This document shows, piece after piece, positions 20,912-33,599 of a stretch of 64,000 bases of DNA (positions within the stretch are counted from its first letter, which is position 1; every line of letters starts with the position of its first letter). Made by a program: the position numbers and the translations under genes. This stretch comes from Jiangella aurantiaca (GTDB taxonomy: Bacteria > Actinomycetota > Actinomycetes > Jiangellales > Jiangellaceae): assembly GCF_004349105.1 (NCBI RefSeq), contig NZ_SMLB01000001.1, positions 1-64,000 of the forward strand. The letters are read 5' to 3'. Under the pieces are notes generated by a model. It had not been told where the DNA came from. It saw only the letters and a list, made by a program, of their open reading frames with translations, and ran no database searches.

Positions 20912-21306
20912 CGGTCGAGCACCGGGTCGCCGCCGCGGTGCTGGTGCGCGACTCGCACGTCCTGTTGTGCCATCGTCGCGCCGATCGCGCGTGGTACCCG
21001 GACGTGTGGGACTTTCCGGGCGGGCACGTCGAGGACGGCGAGACCGTGGTCGACACGGTGCGCCGCGAGTGCCGCGAAGAGCTCGGCATCGCTGCGGCCG
21101 CGGCACATCGCGAGCTGGCGCGCTGGGTCGAGGCTGACGAGGACATCACGTTCGTCCAGCTGCTGCGCTGGGACGGCACGCCGCGCAACCTCGCGCCGGA
21201 GGAGCACGACGACGTGCGCTGGTTCGCCCTCGCGGAGGCGGTGGACCTGACGCTGCCCGATCCCCGCTATCCCGGCCTCCTGCGGCGGGTGTTGCCCGCC
21301 GAGTGA
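20908..21306 (+). CDS. NUDIX hydrolase (MutT-like)
   Basis: A 132-residue NUDIX enzyme. The box GGHVEDGETVVDTVRRECREELGI fits the GX5EX7REUXEEXGU rule exactly and is preceded by WDFPGG, as in MutT-type enzymes that clean oxidised nucleotides. The substrate cannot be fixed from sequence. ATG 20908 overlaps the cyclase stop (ATGA), so PH-domain protein, cyclase and this hydrolase look like one coupled operon. Confidence 0.88.
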   Translation: MTVEHRVAAAVLVRDSHVLLCHRRADRAWYPDVWDFPGGHVEDGETVVDTVRRECREELGIAAAAAHRELARWVEADEDITFVQLLRWDGTPRNLAPEEHDDVRWFALAEAVDLTLPDPRYPGLLRRVLPAE

Positions 21307-21370
21307 CGGGCGGCCGGCTCGCGGTCACCAGAGCCTTGCCGATGCGTCACCATGAGCGGGTAGGGTCCGC

Positions 21371-21410
21371 GGCATGACGAGCGGAGCGACGGCATGACGA
21401 GTGCGGCGAC
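21371..21410 (+). repeat. 20-bp tandem duplication at a start codon
   Basis: Two adjoining 20-bp units, 21371-21390 and 21391-21410, differ at three positions and each contain GGCATGACGAG. The first ATG (21374) opens a seven-codon frame whose TGA overlaps the second ATG (21394), the true start of the nucleotidyltransferase. The duplication thus made a miniature upstream frame coupled to the gene. Confidence 0.7.
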
Positions 21411-22116
21411 GGTGCGCCAGGCCGTGATCCTCGCCGGTGGGCAGGGGTCGCGGCTCAAGCCGTACACCGACACCGTGCCGAAGGTGATGATCGAGATCGC
21501 GGGCCGGTGCATCATCGACCACCAGCTGGACTGGCTGGCCGAGGCCGGCGTCACTGACGTCGTCGTGTCGGCCGGGCACCTCAGCGAGGTCCTGCTGGCC
21601 CACCTCGACTCCCGCGAGCTGCCGGTGCGGGTGCGCACGGTCGTCGAGGAGCAGCCGCTGGGCCGCGGCGGCGGGCTGAAGTACGCCGGCAAGCAGCTGC
21701 CCGCGCCCGACGAGGGCTGGTACGCGCTCAACGGCGACATCTGGACCCGCTTCGACCTGCGCGGCATGGCGGCCTACCACGTCGAGCGGCAGGCCGTCGC
21801 CACCATCGCGCTGGCCCGGCCGCGGATGCCGTGGGGCGTCGTCGAGCTGGACGAGCTGGGCCGGGTCACCGACTTCGTCGAGTCGCCGCCGTCGCCGTAC
21901 CCGATCAACGGTGGGGTGTACGTGTTCTCGCCGCAGATCCTCGACCTGCTGCCCGACGTCGGCGACCACGAGCGCACGACGTTCCCGTCACTGGCCAAGG
22001 AGCGGCTGCTGGCCGGGTATCCGATCGAGACGTACTGGCGGGCCATCGACACCGCGAAGGACCTCGCCGAGGCCGCGAAGGAGCTCGCGGCGCTCCGGCA
22101 GACACTCGGGGAGTGA
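21394..22116 (+). CDS. NDP-sugar nucleotidyltransferase
   Basis: A 240-residue protein of the sugar-1-phosphate nucleotidylyltransferase fold. It has the nucleotide-binding QAVILAGGQGSRLKPYTDTVPKVM at the N-terminus, the metal Asp in LNGDIW, and NGGVYVFSP later. It lacks the C-terminal left-handed helix of GlmU or bifunctional mannose enzymes, so it is the short RmlA/HddC-like type that activates a sugar phosphate with NTP. No glycan genes are adjacent, so the sugar is unknown. ATG 21394 is the second of a duplicated start. Confidence 0.85.
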   Translation: MTSAATVRQAVILAGGQGSRLKPYTDTVPKVMIEIAGRCIIDHQLDWLAEAGVTDVVVSAGHLSEVLLAHLDSRELPVRVRTVVEEQPLGRGGGLKYAGKQLPAPDEGWYALNGDIWTRFDLRGMAAYHVERQAVATIALARPRMPWGVVELDELGRVTDFVESPPSPYPINGGVYVFSPQILDLLPDVGDHERTTFPSLAKERLLAGYPIETYWRAIDTAKDLAEAAKELAALRQTLGE

Positions 22117-22143
22117 CCGCCGCGCCCCGGTAGTGTTCGAGGC

Positions 22144-22929
22144 ATGGGAAGTGTGACGATCAACCGGCTCGATGGCGTGCCGGGTGTCATAGAGCTGGTC
22201 CTGGACCGGCCCGAGGCGCACAACGCGCTCTCCACCGACCACGCGCGGCAGCTCGCCGCGGCGACGGCGGAGGTCGCCGCCGACCCGGCCGCTCGCGCCG
22301 TCGTGCTGTCGTCGTCGGCGCCGAAGGCGTTCTGCGTCGGCGCCGACCTCAAGGAGCGCAACACCATCGACGACGACGGCCTGCGTGCGCAGCGAGTCGT
22401 GTTCCGCGCGATGTTCACCGGCCTGGTGGAGCTGCCGGTGCCCACCGTCGCGGCCGTGCACGGGTACGCGCTCGGCGGCGGCCTGGAGCTGGCGCTGTCC
22501 TGCGACCTCATCGTCGCCGACGAGACCGCCGTCGTCGGGCTGCCGGAGGTGTCCGTCGGCGTCATCCCGGGCGGCGGCGGCACGCAGCTGCTCACCCGTC
22601 GCCTGGGCTGGAGCCGGGCCGCCGACCTGATCTTCACCGCCCGCCGGCTCGACGCCGACGAGGCGTACCGGCTCGGGCTGGCCGACCGGCTGGTCCCGGC
22701 CGGGTCCGCGCGCGCCGCCGCGCTGGAGCTGGCTGCCGCCGTCGCCGCGAATTCGCCGGTGGGGATCCGCAACGCGAAGCGGGCCATGCGGCACGGATTC
22801 GACGCCCCGCTCGCGGCCGGCCTGGACATCGAGGACGCCGCCTGGCGCGCCACCGCCTTCAGCGGGGATAGAAAGGAAGGTGTGGCGGCGTTCAACGAGA
22901 AACGGCGTCCGGATTGGCCAGGTGAGTGA
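22144..22929 (+). CDS. Enoyl-CoA hydratase/isomerase
   Basis: A 261-residue crotonase. The oxyanion-hole loops are AFCVGADLKE and AVHGYALGGGLELALSCD; the active-site glutamates are expected in GLPEVSVGVIPGGGGTQLL, where both typical Glu positions can be judged (one Glu is clearly seen, the second is a Gly). Loss of one Glu is common in methylglutaconyl-CoA hydratases (LiuC/AUH), which fits the HMG-CoA lyase gene that follows almost without a gap. The leucine pathway (acyl-CoA dehydrogenase, carboxylase beta, this hydratase, lyase) is therefore present but split over 16 kb. Confidence 0.85.
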   Translation: MGSVTINRLDGVPGVIELVLDRPEAHNALSTDHARQLAAATAEVAADPAARAVVLSSSAPKAFCVGADLKERNTIDDDGLRAQRVVFRAMFTGLVELPVPTVAAVHGYALGGGLELALSCDLIVADETAVVGLPEVSVGVIPGGGGTQLLTRRLGWSRAADLIFTARRLDADEAYRLGLADRLVPAGSARAAALELAAAVAANSPVGIRNAKRAMRHGFDAPLAAGLDIEDAAWRATAFSGDRKEGVAAFNEKRRPDWPGE

Positions 22930-22930
22930 C

Positions 22931-23830
22931 GTGGCGTTCCCAACGAAGGTGAGCGTGCGCGAGGTAGGCCCGCGCGACGGCCTGCAGAACGAGGACCCGA
23001 TCCCGACGGCCGCCAAGGTCGAGCTGATCGACGCGCTGGCGATGACCGGCGTCCGGCGCATCGAGGCGGTGTCGTTCGTCCACCCCAAAGCGATCCCGCA
23101 GATGGCCGACGCCGACGAGGTGTGGTCGCGGGTCCGGCGCGACCCCCGCATCCGCTACTCCGCGCTGGTGCCGAACCTGCGCGGCGCCGAGCGGGCGCTC
23201 GCCGCCGGGTTCACCGAGCTGGAAGTCGTGGTGTCGGCGTCTGACACGCACAACCAGCGCAACATCAACCGGACGACGGAGGAGTCACTGGCGGAACTGC
23301 CCGCGCTGGTCTCGCTCGTCCATGAGGCCGGCGGGACGCTGCAGCTCATCGTGTCGACGTCGTGGGGCTGCCCGTACGAGGGCGACGTGCCGGTCGAGCG
23401 GGTGCTGTGGGTGGCCGGCCGCGGCGTCGAGGCCGGTGTGGACAGCCTGGTCTACGGCGACACCACCGGGATGGCGACGCCGCCGCGGGTGACGCGGCTG
23501 GTCGGCGCAACGCGCACCGCGCACCCCGGTCTGCCGCTGGGCCTGCACTTCCACAACACTCGCGGGACCGGGCTGGCCAACGTCTACGCCGCCCTGGAAC
23601 TCGGCGTCGACGACTTCGACGCCTCGGTCGGCGGCCTGGGCGGCTGCCCGTACGCGCCCGGAGCGTCCGGCAACATCGCCACCGAAGAACTCGTCTACCT
23701 GCTCGAGGACATGGGCATCGACACCGGCATCGACCTGCCGGCGCTCATCGGGGTCGCCGGGCTGGCCGAGCGGCTGGTCGGCCACAAGCTCGACTCGCAG
23801 GTGCTGCGGGCCGGCCCAGCCGTGCGCTGA
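22931..23830 (+). CDS. Hydroxymethylglutaryl-CoA lyase
   Basis: A 299-residue TIM-barrel lyase splitting HMG-CoA into acetoacetate and acetyl-CoA, the last step of leucine breakdown. It shows REVGPRDGLQNE (catalytic Arg-Asp), the metal-binding HFHNTRGTGLANV and the signature GGLGGCPYAPGASGN with the reactive Cys. GTG 22931 has AGGTGA five nt upstream, a site inside the end of the hydratase gene; GTG 22922 is possible. It is co-transcribed with the hydratase. Confidence 0.92.
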   Translation: MAFPTKVSVREVGPRDGLQNEDPIPTAAKVELIDALAMTGVRRIEAVSFVHPKAIPQMADADEVWSRVRRDPRIRYSALVPNLRGAERALAAGFTELEVVVSASDTHNQRNINRTTEESLAELPALVSLVHEAGGTLQLIVSTSWGCPYEGDVPVERVLWVAGRGVEAGVDSLVYGDTTGMATPPRVTRLVGATRTAHPGLPLGLHFHNTRGTGLANVYAALELGVDDFDASVGGLGGCPYAPGASGNIATEELVYLLEDMGIDTGIDLPALIGVAGLAERLVGHKLDSQVLRAGPAVR

Positions 23831-23837
23831 GCCGGTT

Positions 23838-24362
23838 CTACGTCGTCTGTTCCTGGACTTGGACCCGGTGCGCCGGGAACACCCAGGTGCGGTACGACCA
23901 GAACCGGAACAGCGTGCCCAGCAGCAGCCCGACCACGTTGGCGGCGACGTTGTCGGCCAGCGGGCCGGAGAGCCCCAGCACGTAGCGGGAGAACCCGAGG
24001 CAGGCCAGCGCGATGCCCAGCCCGATGCCGTTGAGCACGAAGAACAGCGTGTACTCGCGGGCGAGGCCGGTGCGGGCGCGGTGCCGGAACGTCCACAGCC
24101 GGTTGCCGGTGTAGGTGACCGTGGTGGCGCCGACGACGGCGATGGTCTTGGCCCACAGCGGGGAGTCGTGCAGCGGGCCGATGCCGTTCTCGCCCCAGAA
24201 CAGCAGGGCGTTGAAGATCGCAAGGTCGAAGACGAAGCCGACGCCACCGACGGTCGCGAACTTGGCGGCCTCGCGGATCAGGTGGTGCAGGCCGTACCAG
24301 ACACGAGACACCGCACCTGGCAGACGCGAGGTGCGGTGTTGCGGTGGCGCGGTATCGAGCAC
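23838..24362 (-). CDS. GtrA-family membrane protein
   Basis: A polytopic protein of about 174 residues with four membrane helices. KFATVGGVGFVFDLAIFNAL is the first and carries the GtrA signature; TVTYTGNRLWTFRHR between helices 2 and 3 is the family's N-R-x-W-T-F mark, and FRFWSYRTWVFP closes the last. GtrA proteins are thought to flip or help transfer lipid-linked sugars. Starts are uncertain (GTG 24362, or GTG 24311 giving 157 residues). The place beside purK is conserved (Rv3277 in M. tuberculosis). The stop is seven bases from the lyase stop on the other strand. Confidence 0.85.
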   Translation of the reverse strand: MLDTAPPQHRTSRLPGAVSRVWYGLHHLIREAAKFATVGGVGFVFDLAIFNALLFWGENGIGPLHDSPLWAKTIAVVGATTVTYTGNRLWTFRHRARTGLAREYTLFFVLNGIGLGIALACLGFSRYVLGLSGPLADNVAANVVGLLLGTLFRFWSYRTWVFPAHRVQVQEQTT

Positions 24363-24480
24363 CCGCCAAGGGTAAGGCACAACGCCCGGATCCGGACATC
24401 CCGCATGGTTTGCGCAGGTCAGGCGCTGATCGTTTGTCTCACGAGCCCAGTCCGCCGGCCGTGCCGTACGCTCGTGGCCT

Positions 24481-25638
24481 GTGGGTGATGATGCGACGTG
24501 GCCCGTGGTGGGCATGGTTGGCGGGGGCCAGCTGGCCCGGATGACCCAGCCGGCGGCGGTGGCGCTCGGCGTGCGGCTGAAGGTGCTGGCCGCGGGGCCG
24601 GACGAGTCGGCGGCGCAGGTGGTCCACGATCCGGTGATCGCCGACGAGAAGGCGCTGGCCGACCTGCGCGCGTTCGCCGCCGGGTGCGACGTCCTGACGT
24701 TCGACCACGAGCACGTGCCGCCCGCTCACCTGGAGGCGCTGGAGGCCGACGGCGTGCTGGTGCGGCCGGGGTCGGCGGCGCTGCTGCACGCCCAGGACAA
24801 GGGTGTGATGCGGTCGCGGCTGACGTCGCTGGGGATTCCGTGCCCGCGGTGGACCGTGGTGTCCGGGCCGGATGAGGTGGCGTCGTTCGCCGCGTCCCTC
24901 GGGGGAGACGTCGTGCTGAAGACCACGCGCGGCGGTTACGACGGCAAGGGCGTCTGGCTGGTGACGTCGTCCACCCCGGCCGAGGTCGTCGCGGAGCCGT
25001 TCCGCGCCGGTGTCCCGGTGCTGGCGGAGGAGCGTGTCGACTACGCGCGCGAGCTGTCCGCCGTCGTCGCCCGCTCGCCGCACGGCCAGGCCGTCGCGTA
25101 CCCCGTCGTCGAGTCGGTGCAGCGCGACGGCATCTGCGTCGAGGTGGTCGCGCCGGCGCCCGGGCTGTCGTCGGACCTGGCGGTGGAGGCGCAGCGGCTG
25201 GCGTTGACGATCGCGTCGGCGCTGGACGTCGTGGGGGTGCTGGCGGTGGAGCTGTTCGAGACCGTCGATGGGCGGCTGCTGGTCAACGAGCTGGCGATGC
25301 GGCCGCACAACTCCGGGCACTGGTCCATCGACGGCGCCGTCACTAGCCAATTCGAGAACCACCTGCGGGCGGTGCTAAACCTGCCGCTGGGCTCGCCGGT
25401 CGCGCGGGCGCCGTACACCGTCATGGTGAACCTGCTGGGCGGCGACCTGCCCGACGTCTACCCGGCCTATCGGCACGTCATGGCCCGCGACCCCGAGCTG
25501 AAGGTGCACTGGTACGGCAAGGGCGTGCGGCCGGGCCGGAAGGTCGGCCACGTGACGGCGTACGGTTCGGACCTCGCGGACCTGCGCTCGCGGGCCTGGC
25601 ACGCGGCGGACTACATCCGGGGGGACATCGATGAGTGA
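24481..25638 (+). CDS. purK: N5-carboxyaminoimidazole ribonucleotide synthase
   Basis: A 385-residue ATP-grasp enzyme joining AIR, bicarbonate and ATP in purine synthesis. [13 protein letters not shown] is the N-terminal Rossmann-like signature, [18 protein letters not shown] the ATP-grasp loop and [17 protein letters not shown] the metal/substrate region. GTG 24481 starts it. The end overlaps purE by 8 bp (GATGAGTGA), so the product is handed to the mutase from the same transcript. Confidence 0.95.
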   Translation: MGDDATWPVVGMVGGGQLARMTQPAAVALGVRLKVLAAGPDESAAQVVHDPVIADEKALADLRAFAAGCDVLTFDHEHVPPAHLEALEADGVLVRPGSAALLHAQDKGVMRSRLTSLGIPCPRWTVVSGPDEVASFAASLGGDVVLKTTRGGYDGKGVWLVTSSTPAEVVAEPFRAGVPVLAEERVDYARELSAVVARSPHGQAVAYPVVESVQRDGICVEVVAPAPGLSSDLAVEAQRLALTIASALDVVGVLAVELFETVDGRLLVNELAMRPHNSGHWSIDGAVTSQFENHLRAVLNLPLGSPVARAPYTVMVNLLGGDLPDVYPAYRHVMARDPELKVHWYGKGVRPGRKVGHVTAYGSDLADLRSRAWHAADYIRGDIDE

Positions 25639-26176
25639 CGTTTCCGACCTGGTGACGGCTCGAGGTGCGGGCGCGCCGCTGGTCGGCATCGTCATGGGCT
25701 CGGACTCCGACTGGCCGGTGATGTCGGCGGCCGCTTCGGCGCTCGACGAGCTGGCCGTGCCGTACGAGGTCGGCGTCGTGTCGGCGCACCGGATGCCGCA
25801 GGCGATGCTCGCGTACGGGGAGGCGGCGGCCGGGCGCGGGCTGCGGGTGCTGATCGCCGGCGCCGGTGGGGCCGCGCACCTGCCGGGCATGCTGGCCTCG
25901 GTGACGTCGCTACCCGTGATAGGGGTCCCGGTGCCGCTGAAGTACCTGGACGGTCTCGACTCGCTGCTGTCGATCGTCCAGATGCCGGCCGGCGTCCCCG
26001 TCGCGACGGTGTCGGTGGGCGGCGCCCGGAACGCCGGACTGCTGGCGGCCCGGATCCTCGGCTCGTCCGACGCCGCCCTGCGTTCACGCTTGGACGACTT
26101 CCGTTCGTCACTCGAGGCGGCGGCGACGGACAAGGGCGTCGCCCTCCGCGCTCGGCTGGCGTCCGAGGAGGCCTGA
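25631..26176 (+). CDS. purE: N5-carboxyaminoimidazole ribonucleotide mutase
   Basis: A 181-residue class I PurE that moves the carboxyl group of N5-CAIR to C4. The motifs [14 protein letters not shown], the catalytic-His [21 protein letters not shown] and [17 protein letters not shown] are all present. It has about 15 extra residues before the core. It overlaps purK. Confidence 0.95.
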   Translation: MSDVSDLVTARGAGAPLVGIVMGSDSDWPVMSAAASALDELAVPYEVGVVSAHRMPQAMLAYGEAAAGRGLRVLIAGAGGAAHLPGMLASVTSLPVIGVPVPLKYLDGLDSLLSIVQMPAGVPVATVSVGGARNAGLLAARILGSSDAALRSRLDDFRSSLEAAATDKGVALRARLASEEA

Positions 26177-26290
26177 GCCAACCCCCCCGGCGCTCGTACC
26201 TCGCCCCACGGGCGCTCGCCCTCGCCCCCGCGCTCGCCCAGGCGCGCCCGCACCTCGCCCGCGTCTGTGGCGCCTCGCGCGCTGACGGAG
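26177..26290. other. Low-complexity spacer after purE
   Basis: No gene is supported here. From about 26190 to 26265 short blocks of GCGCTCG and CCTCGCCC recur irregularly, a degenerate purine/pyrimidine-skewed spacer. It runs directly into the 70-nt palindrome that starts at 26291. Confidence 0.5.
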
Positions 26291-26360
26291 CACTTCACTC
26301 GGCTGGGGACCGCATCCGCGCCAGAAACGGCGCTCATGCGGTCCCCAGACGAGCGAGGTG
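26291..26360. repeat. 70-nt palindromic repeat, family 1, copy 1
   Basis: A long hairpin. Outer arms start CACTTCACTCG (26291-26301) and end CGAGCGAGGTG (26350-26360). The perfect inner arms CTGGGGACCGCAT and ATGCGGTCCCCAG are followed inward by GCGCC/GGCGC around a six-base loop. A second copy of the same length is at 34930-34999 and a diverged one at 27562-27626. Copies 1 and 3 bracket the DUF559-type gene. Confidence 0.8.
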
Positions 26361-26473
26361 TACCTCGGCCGAGCGAGGACGGGGATATCCACAGGCCGGC
26401 ATGGTTCCGGCGGTTGTCCACAGATCGACCGCCGGCCCTGGTGCGCCACCGCTGCGACGACGACGCTGGGCCG

Positions 26474-27535
26474 GTGCCTGGACGACCCCGCCGGATTCCC
26501 GACGACATCGCCGAGCTCATCGAACGTGAGCACGGCGTGGTCGCGGTCGGCGTCGCCCGGGCCGCCGGCGTCGACCCGCGCCGGCTGCGGCGATTGCGCG
26601 ACGCCGGGCTGCTCACGGTGCTGCTTCCCGGCTGTTTCGCCGCCACGACCTCGTTCGATGACGAGTGGGAGGTGTTCCGTCTCGGCGCCCGTGCGTTCGC
26701 CGCTCACTGCGGACCGGCGGCACTCCTGACCGGCTGGTCCGCGGTGGTCACGTGGCGGCTCCCGGCGATCGGACGACCGCCGGCACGACACACCGCCGTG
26801 CGTCACGTCGCGGATGGTCACTCCGTACGGAACACGCCGTTCGGCGACCTGCGCGCCGTCACCCTCGCTCCGAACCACGCCCGCCGGACCAGCGGCGTGA
26901 ACGTGGTGAGCCGGGCCTGGGCGGTGGCCGATCTCGCGCGCACTGGGCCGATCCTGCCGGCGCTCGTCGCCGCGGACGCCGCCGCCGCGTTGGGGGCGGA
27001 CCTCGCCGACGCGCTGCGGTACATGTCGCATTGGCCAGGAGTCGGGCGGGCGCGGTGGGTGGCGGAGCACGCCGACCCAGGGGCGGAGTCGCCGCTGGAG
27101 ACGCTCGGGCGGTTCACGTGTCTGCAGTTCGACCTGCCGCTGCCGGTGTGCAACGCGTGGGTCGGCGAGGGCGGGCCCGAGTACCGGGTCGACGGTCTGT
27201 GGCCGTTCCACGGGGTGGTGTTCGAGGCCGATGGTGCGCTGAAGTACGACAACCGGCCCGATGCGTCGCGGATCGTGGCGCGGCAGGGTGAACGCGAGTG
27301 GCGGCTGCGGCGTCTGGGTCTCGACGTCGTCCGTTTCGGGTGGGACCTCGCCTGGCGGAACCGGGCGGAGCTGGCGGCGCGGTTCGCCGGGCTGCTGCGC
27401 GAGCACGCCGGGCGCGAGCGGCCGGTGCGCTGGTGGAAGCACGTACCAGGCGCCGGCGCCGTCGATCCCGAGCCGGCGGACTGGCCGTCGCCGAGTCCGA
27501 GCGGCATCGTCCTCCCGGCCGGCTGGGACCGGTGA
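26474..27535 (+). CDS. AbiEi-like winged-helix + DUF559-type nuclease-like protein
   Basis: A 353-residue protein with an N-terminal helix-turn-helix of the AbiEi-antitoxin-like type (EREHGVVAVGVARAAGVDPRRLRRLRDAG ... VLLPGCFAA), a middle part, and a C-terminal Vsr/DUF559-like fold at about residues 230-310. There VDGLWPFHGVVFEADG and the following RRLGLDVVRFGW show the D-x(n)-E-x-D arrangement of PD-(D/E)XK enzymes. The family is multi-copy in many actinobacteria and its function is unknown; no partner toxin gene is adjacent. GTG 26474 starts the conserved part, but in-frame starts lie upstream. Palindromes of one family sit on both sides. A second member is at 49631. Confidence 0.7.
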   Translation: MPGRPRRIPDDIAELIEREHGVVAVGVARAAGVDPRRLRRLRDAGLLTVLLPGCFAATTSFDDEWEVFRLGARAFAAHCGPAALLTGWSAVVTWRLPAIGRPPARHTAVRHVADGHSVRNTPFGDLRAVTLAPNHARRTSGVNVVSRAWAVADLARTGPILPALVAADAAAALGADLADALRYMSHWPGVGRARWVAEHADPGAESPLETLGRFTCLQFDLPLPVCNAWVGEGGPEYRVDGLWPFHGVVFEADGALKYDNRPDASRIVARQGEREWRLRRLGLDVVRFGWDLAWRNRAELAARFAGLLREHAGRERPVRWWKHVPGAGAVDPEPADWPSPSPSGIVLPAGWDR

Positions 27536-27905
27536 AGCGGCTGGCTCACGCGCCGTGACGACACGTCACCCGCCTGAGGACCGCATGCGGCCGCTTTGCG
27601 GCGTCCATGCGCCCTCGGCGCGGGTGGGGAGCGCGGCGGGCGGGTGAGGAGCGCGGCGGGCGACGGCCGCCGGTCCGGCCGGAAATTCGGTTGCGCGGGC
27701 GGGCGCCGAACCGGTTGGCTGGCCTCGCACACAGGAGCCGGAGTCGTGGAGACGTCCGGCGGAGGCGAAGGGAGGCGTGTCCGATGGCTGCCCACTCGAG
27801 GCGGCGCGCTGTCGCTTGCGCGCCATACCGCCCTCACTTCGCCGTTCCCACCGCCTGACGCCGAAACACACGCGGTGGGGACCTCCTCGTCAGGAGACCA
27901 CCGCA
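27536..27905. other. 370-bp repeat-rich gap before the RIO kinase
   Basis: No gene is supported. The gap holds the third family-1 palindrome (27562-27626) and a 20-bp tandem duplication with one mismatch (27621-27640 and 27641-27660). Near its end are small inverted repeats (CCACCGC/GCGGTGG and CCTGACG/CGTCAGG around 27850-27895) just before the kinase ribosome site. The frames here differ in codon use from neighbouring genes. Confidence 0.55.
27562..27626. repeat. Palindromic repeat, family 1, diverged copy 3
   Basis: The left arm (CACGTCACCCGCCTGAGGAC then CGCATGCG) matches copy 1 in all but about five of 28 positions. The right arm is degraded and shorter, keeping CATGCG and a final GCGGGTG that pairs with CACCCGC. 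It lies 26 bp after the DUF559-type stop codon. Confidence 0.6.
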
Positions 27906-28853
27906 GTGCCGAACCATCACGAGTTCCAACCCATGCGCACCCGTGGGCGGGCCCGCACCCGCGAGGACCGCGCCGACGTCGCCGGGCGCAGCCTCGATGA
28001 CACCTTCGCCTACTACGCCGCGAAGTACGGCCTCACCGCCCCCGGCGAGGAGGCGGTCACGGACGACCCGCCGTACGGCGACCGCTGGACCACCTGGGAC
28101 GACTCGACCGCGGGTCAGCGCGGCCCGCGGCCGTACCCGGACTGGGTCGTCACCGAGCTCGGCGCAGTCGACACCGAGCTCGGCATCCTGAAGACCGGCA
28201 AGGAGGCCGACGTCTTCCTGGTGGAGCGCTCGGTCCCCGGCACCGACCGCCGCACGCTGATGGCGGCCAAGCGCTACCGCGACCCGAAGCATCGCATGTT
28301 CCACCGCGACGTCGGCTATCGCGAGGGCCGCCGCGACAAGGAATCACGGATCAACCGGGCCATCGCCAAGGGCAGCGCGTTCGGCCGCGAGGCGGTCGCC
28401 GGGCAGTGGGCGCACGCCGAGTTCGCCGCGCTGACCGCGCTGTGGAGCGCCGGCGTCGCCGTACCGTACCCGGTGCAGATCCTCGGCACCGAGCTGCTCA
28501 TGGAGTTCATCGGCGACGACGACGGCAACGCGGCGCCGCGGCTGGCGCAGCTGCGGCCCGACCCCGTCGAACTCGATGACCTGTGGGAGCAGCTTGCGCA
28601 CAACCTGTCGCTGCTGGCGCTGGCCGGTTACGCGCACGGCGATCTGTCCGCGTACAACCTGCTGGTGCACGACGGCCGGCTGGTGGTCATCGACGTGCCG
28701 CAGATCGTCGACGTCGTCGGGAACCCGCACGGCCGCGAGTTCCTCGACCGCGACGTCCGCAACGTCGGCGGCTGGTTCATCGCCCGCGGCCTCGACCCGG
28801 ACCGCGTCGACCGGCTCGGCCGGGACCTGGCCGCCGACGCCCGCCTCACCTGA
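27906..28853 (+). CDS. RIO-type serine/threonine protein kinase
   Basis: A 315-residue RIO1-like kinase. The nucleotide loop region is GILKTGKEADVFLVER, the ATP lysine sits in MAAKRYRDPKHRMF, the catalytic loop is AHGDLSAYNLLV (Asp as base, Asn for metal) and VVIDVPQIVD carries the metal Asp in place of DFG. There is no activation loop, as usual for RIO kinases. Bacterial members are soluble; their substrates are unknown, although archaeal and eukaryal ones act on ribosome maturation. GTG 27906 follows AGGAGA at 8 nt. It converges with the subtilase gene over a terminator. Confidence 0.88.
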   Translation: MPNHHEFQPMRTRGRARTREDRADVAGRSLDDTFAYYAAKYGLTAPGEEAVTDDPPYGDRWTTWDDSTAGQRGPRPYPDWVVTELGAVDTELGILKTGKEADVFLVERSVPGTDRRTLMAAKRYRDPKHRMFHRDVGYREGRRDKESRINRAIAKGSAFGREAVAGQWAHAEFAALTALWSAGVAVPYPVQILGTELLMEFIGDDDGNAAPRLAQLRPDPVELDDLWEQLAHNLSLLALAGYAHGDLSAYNLLVHDGRLVVIDVPQIVDVVGNPHGREFLDRDVRNVGGWFIARGLDPDRVDRLGRDLAADARLT

Positions 28854-28863
28854 CCACGAAACG

Positions 28864-28901
28864 CCGGCGCGGCGAGCCCCTGAAGGAGCCCGCCGCGCCG
28901 G
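28864..28901. terminator. Bidirectional GC-rich terminator hairpin
   Basis: Arms CCGGCGCGGCG (28864-28874) and CGCCGCGCCGG (28891-28901) pair perfectly over 11 bp with a 16-nt loop. The stem lies between the convergent kinase (stop 28853) and subtilase (stop 28913) genes. No T-run follows, as is common in high-GC actinobacteria. Confidence 0.75.
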
Positions 28902-28912
28902 TCCTACTCAGA

Positions 28913-33340
<4,428 letters not shown>

Positions 33341-33559
33341 GCGGGCTCCTTCAACGACGAACCCGCCGGCCACTCCGGGGTGTGGTGGCGACGGGTCGGT
33401 AGTACGCGCGAACGTGCTGGCGGGATGGAAACGTGGCACCGGTGTCCGCGCGGTGGCGTCGGCATCACCGGCCTCCTCAGGAGCGAGGTTCCTGGCAGCT
33501 GGCGTGCTGCTATGCACATTGCCATGAGCTGCTCGGTAACGGGTGAAACTAGACGAAGC

Positions 33560-33584
33560 CTGTCACCACTGTCAATGGTGACAG
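33560..33584. promoter_or_regulatory. Inverted repeat operator before the TrmB-type gene
   Basis: CTGTCACCA (33560-33568) and TGGTGACAG (33576-33584) form perfect 9-bp arms with a 7-bp spacer, ending 15 bp before the regulator ATG. Its place overlaps the expected promoter of that gene, suggesting autoregulation. The 260-bp gap it sits in also holds the promoter of the divergent subtilase. Confidence 0.65.
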
Positions 33585-33599
33585 ACTAGGGTGAAGCGC

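Noticed and set aside
26474-27535. Calling this gene an AbiE antitoxin.
   Set aside because: Only the winged helix is AbiEi-like; the C-terminus is a nuclease-like fold and no AbiEii nucleotidyltransferase toxin gene is adjacent.
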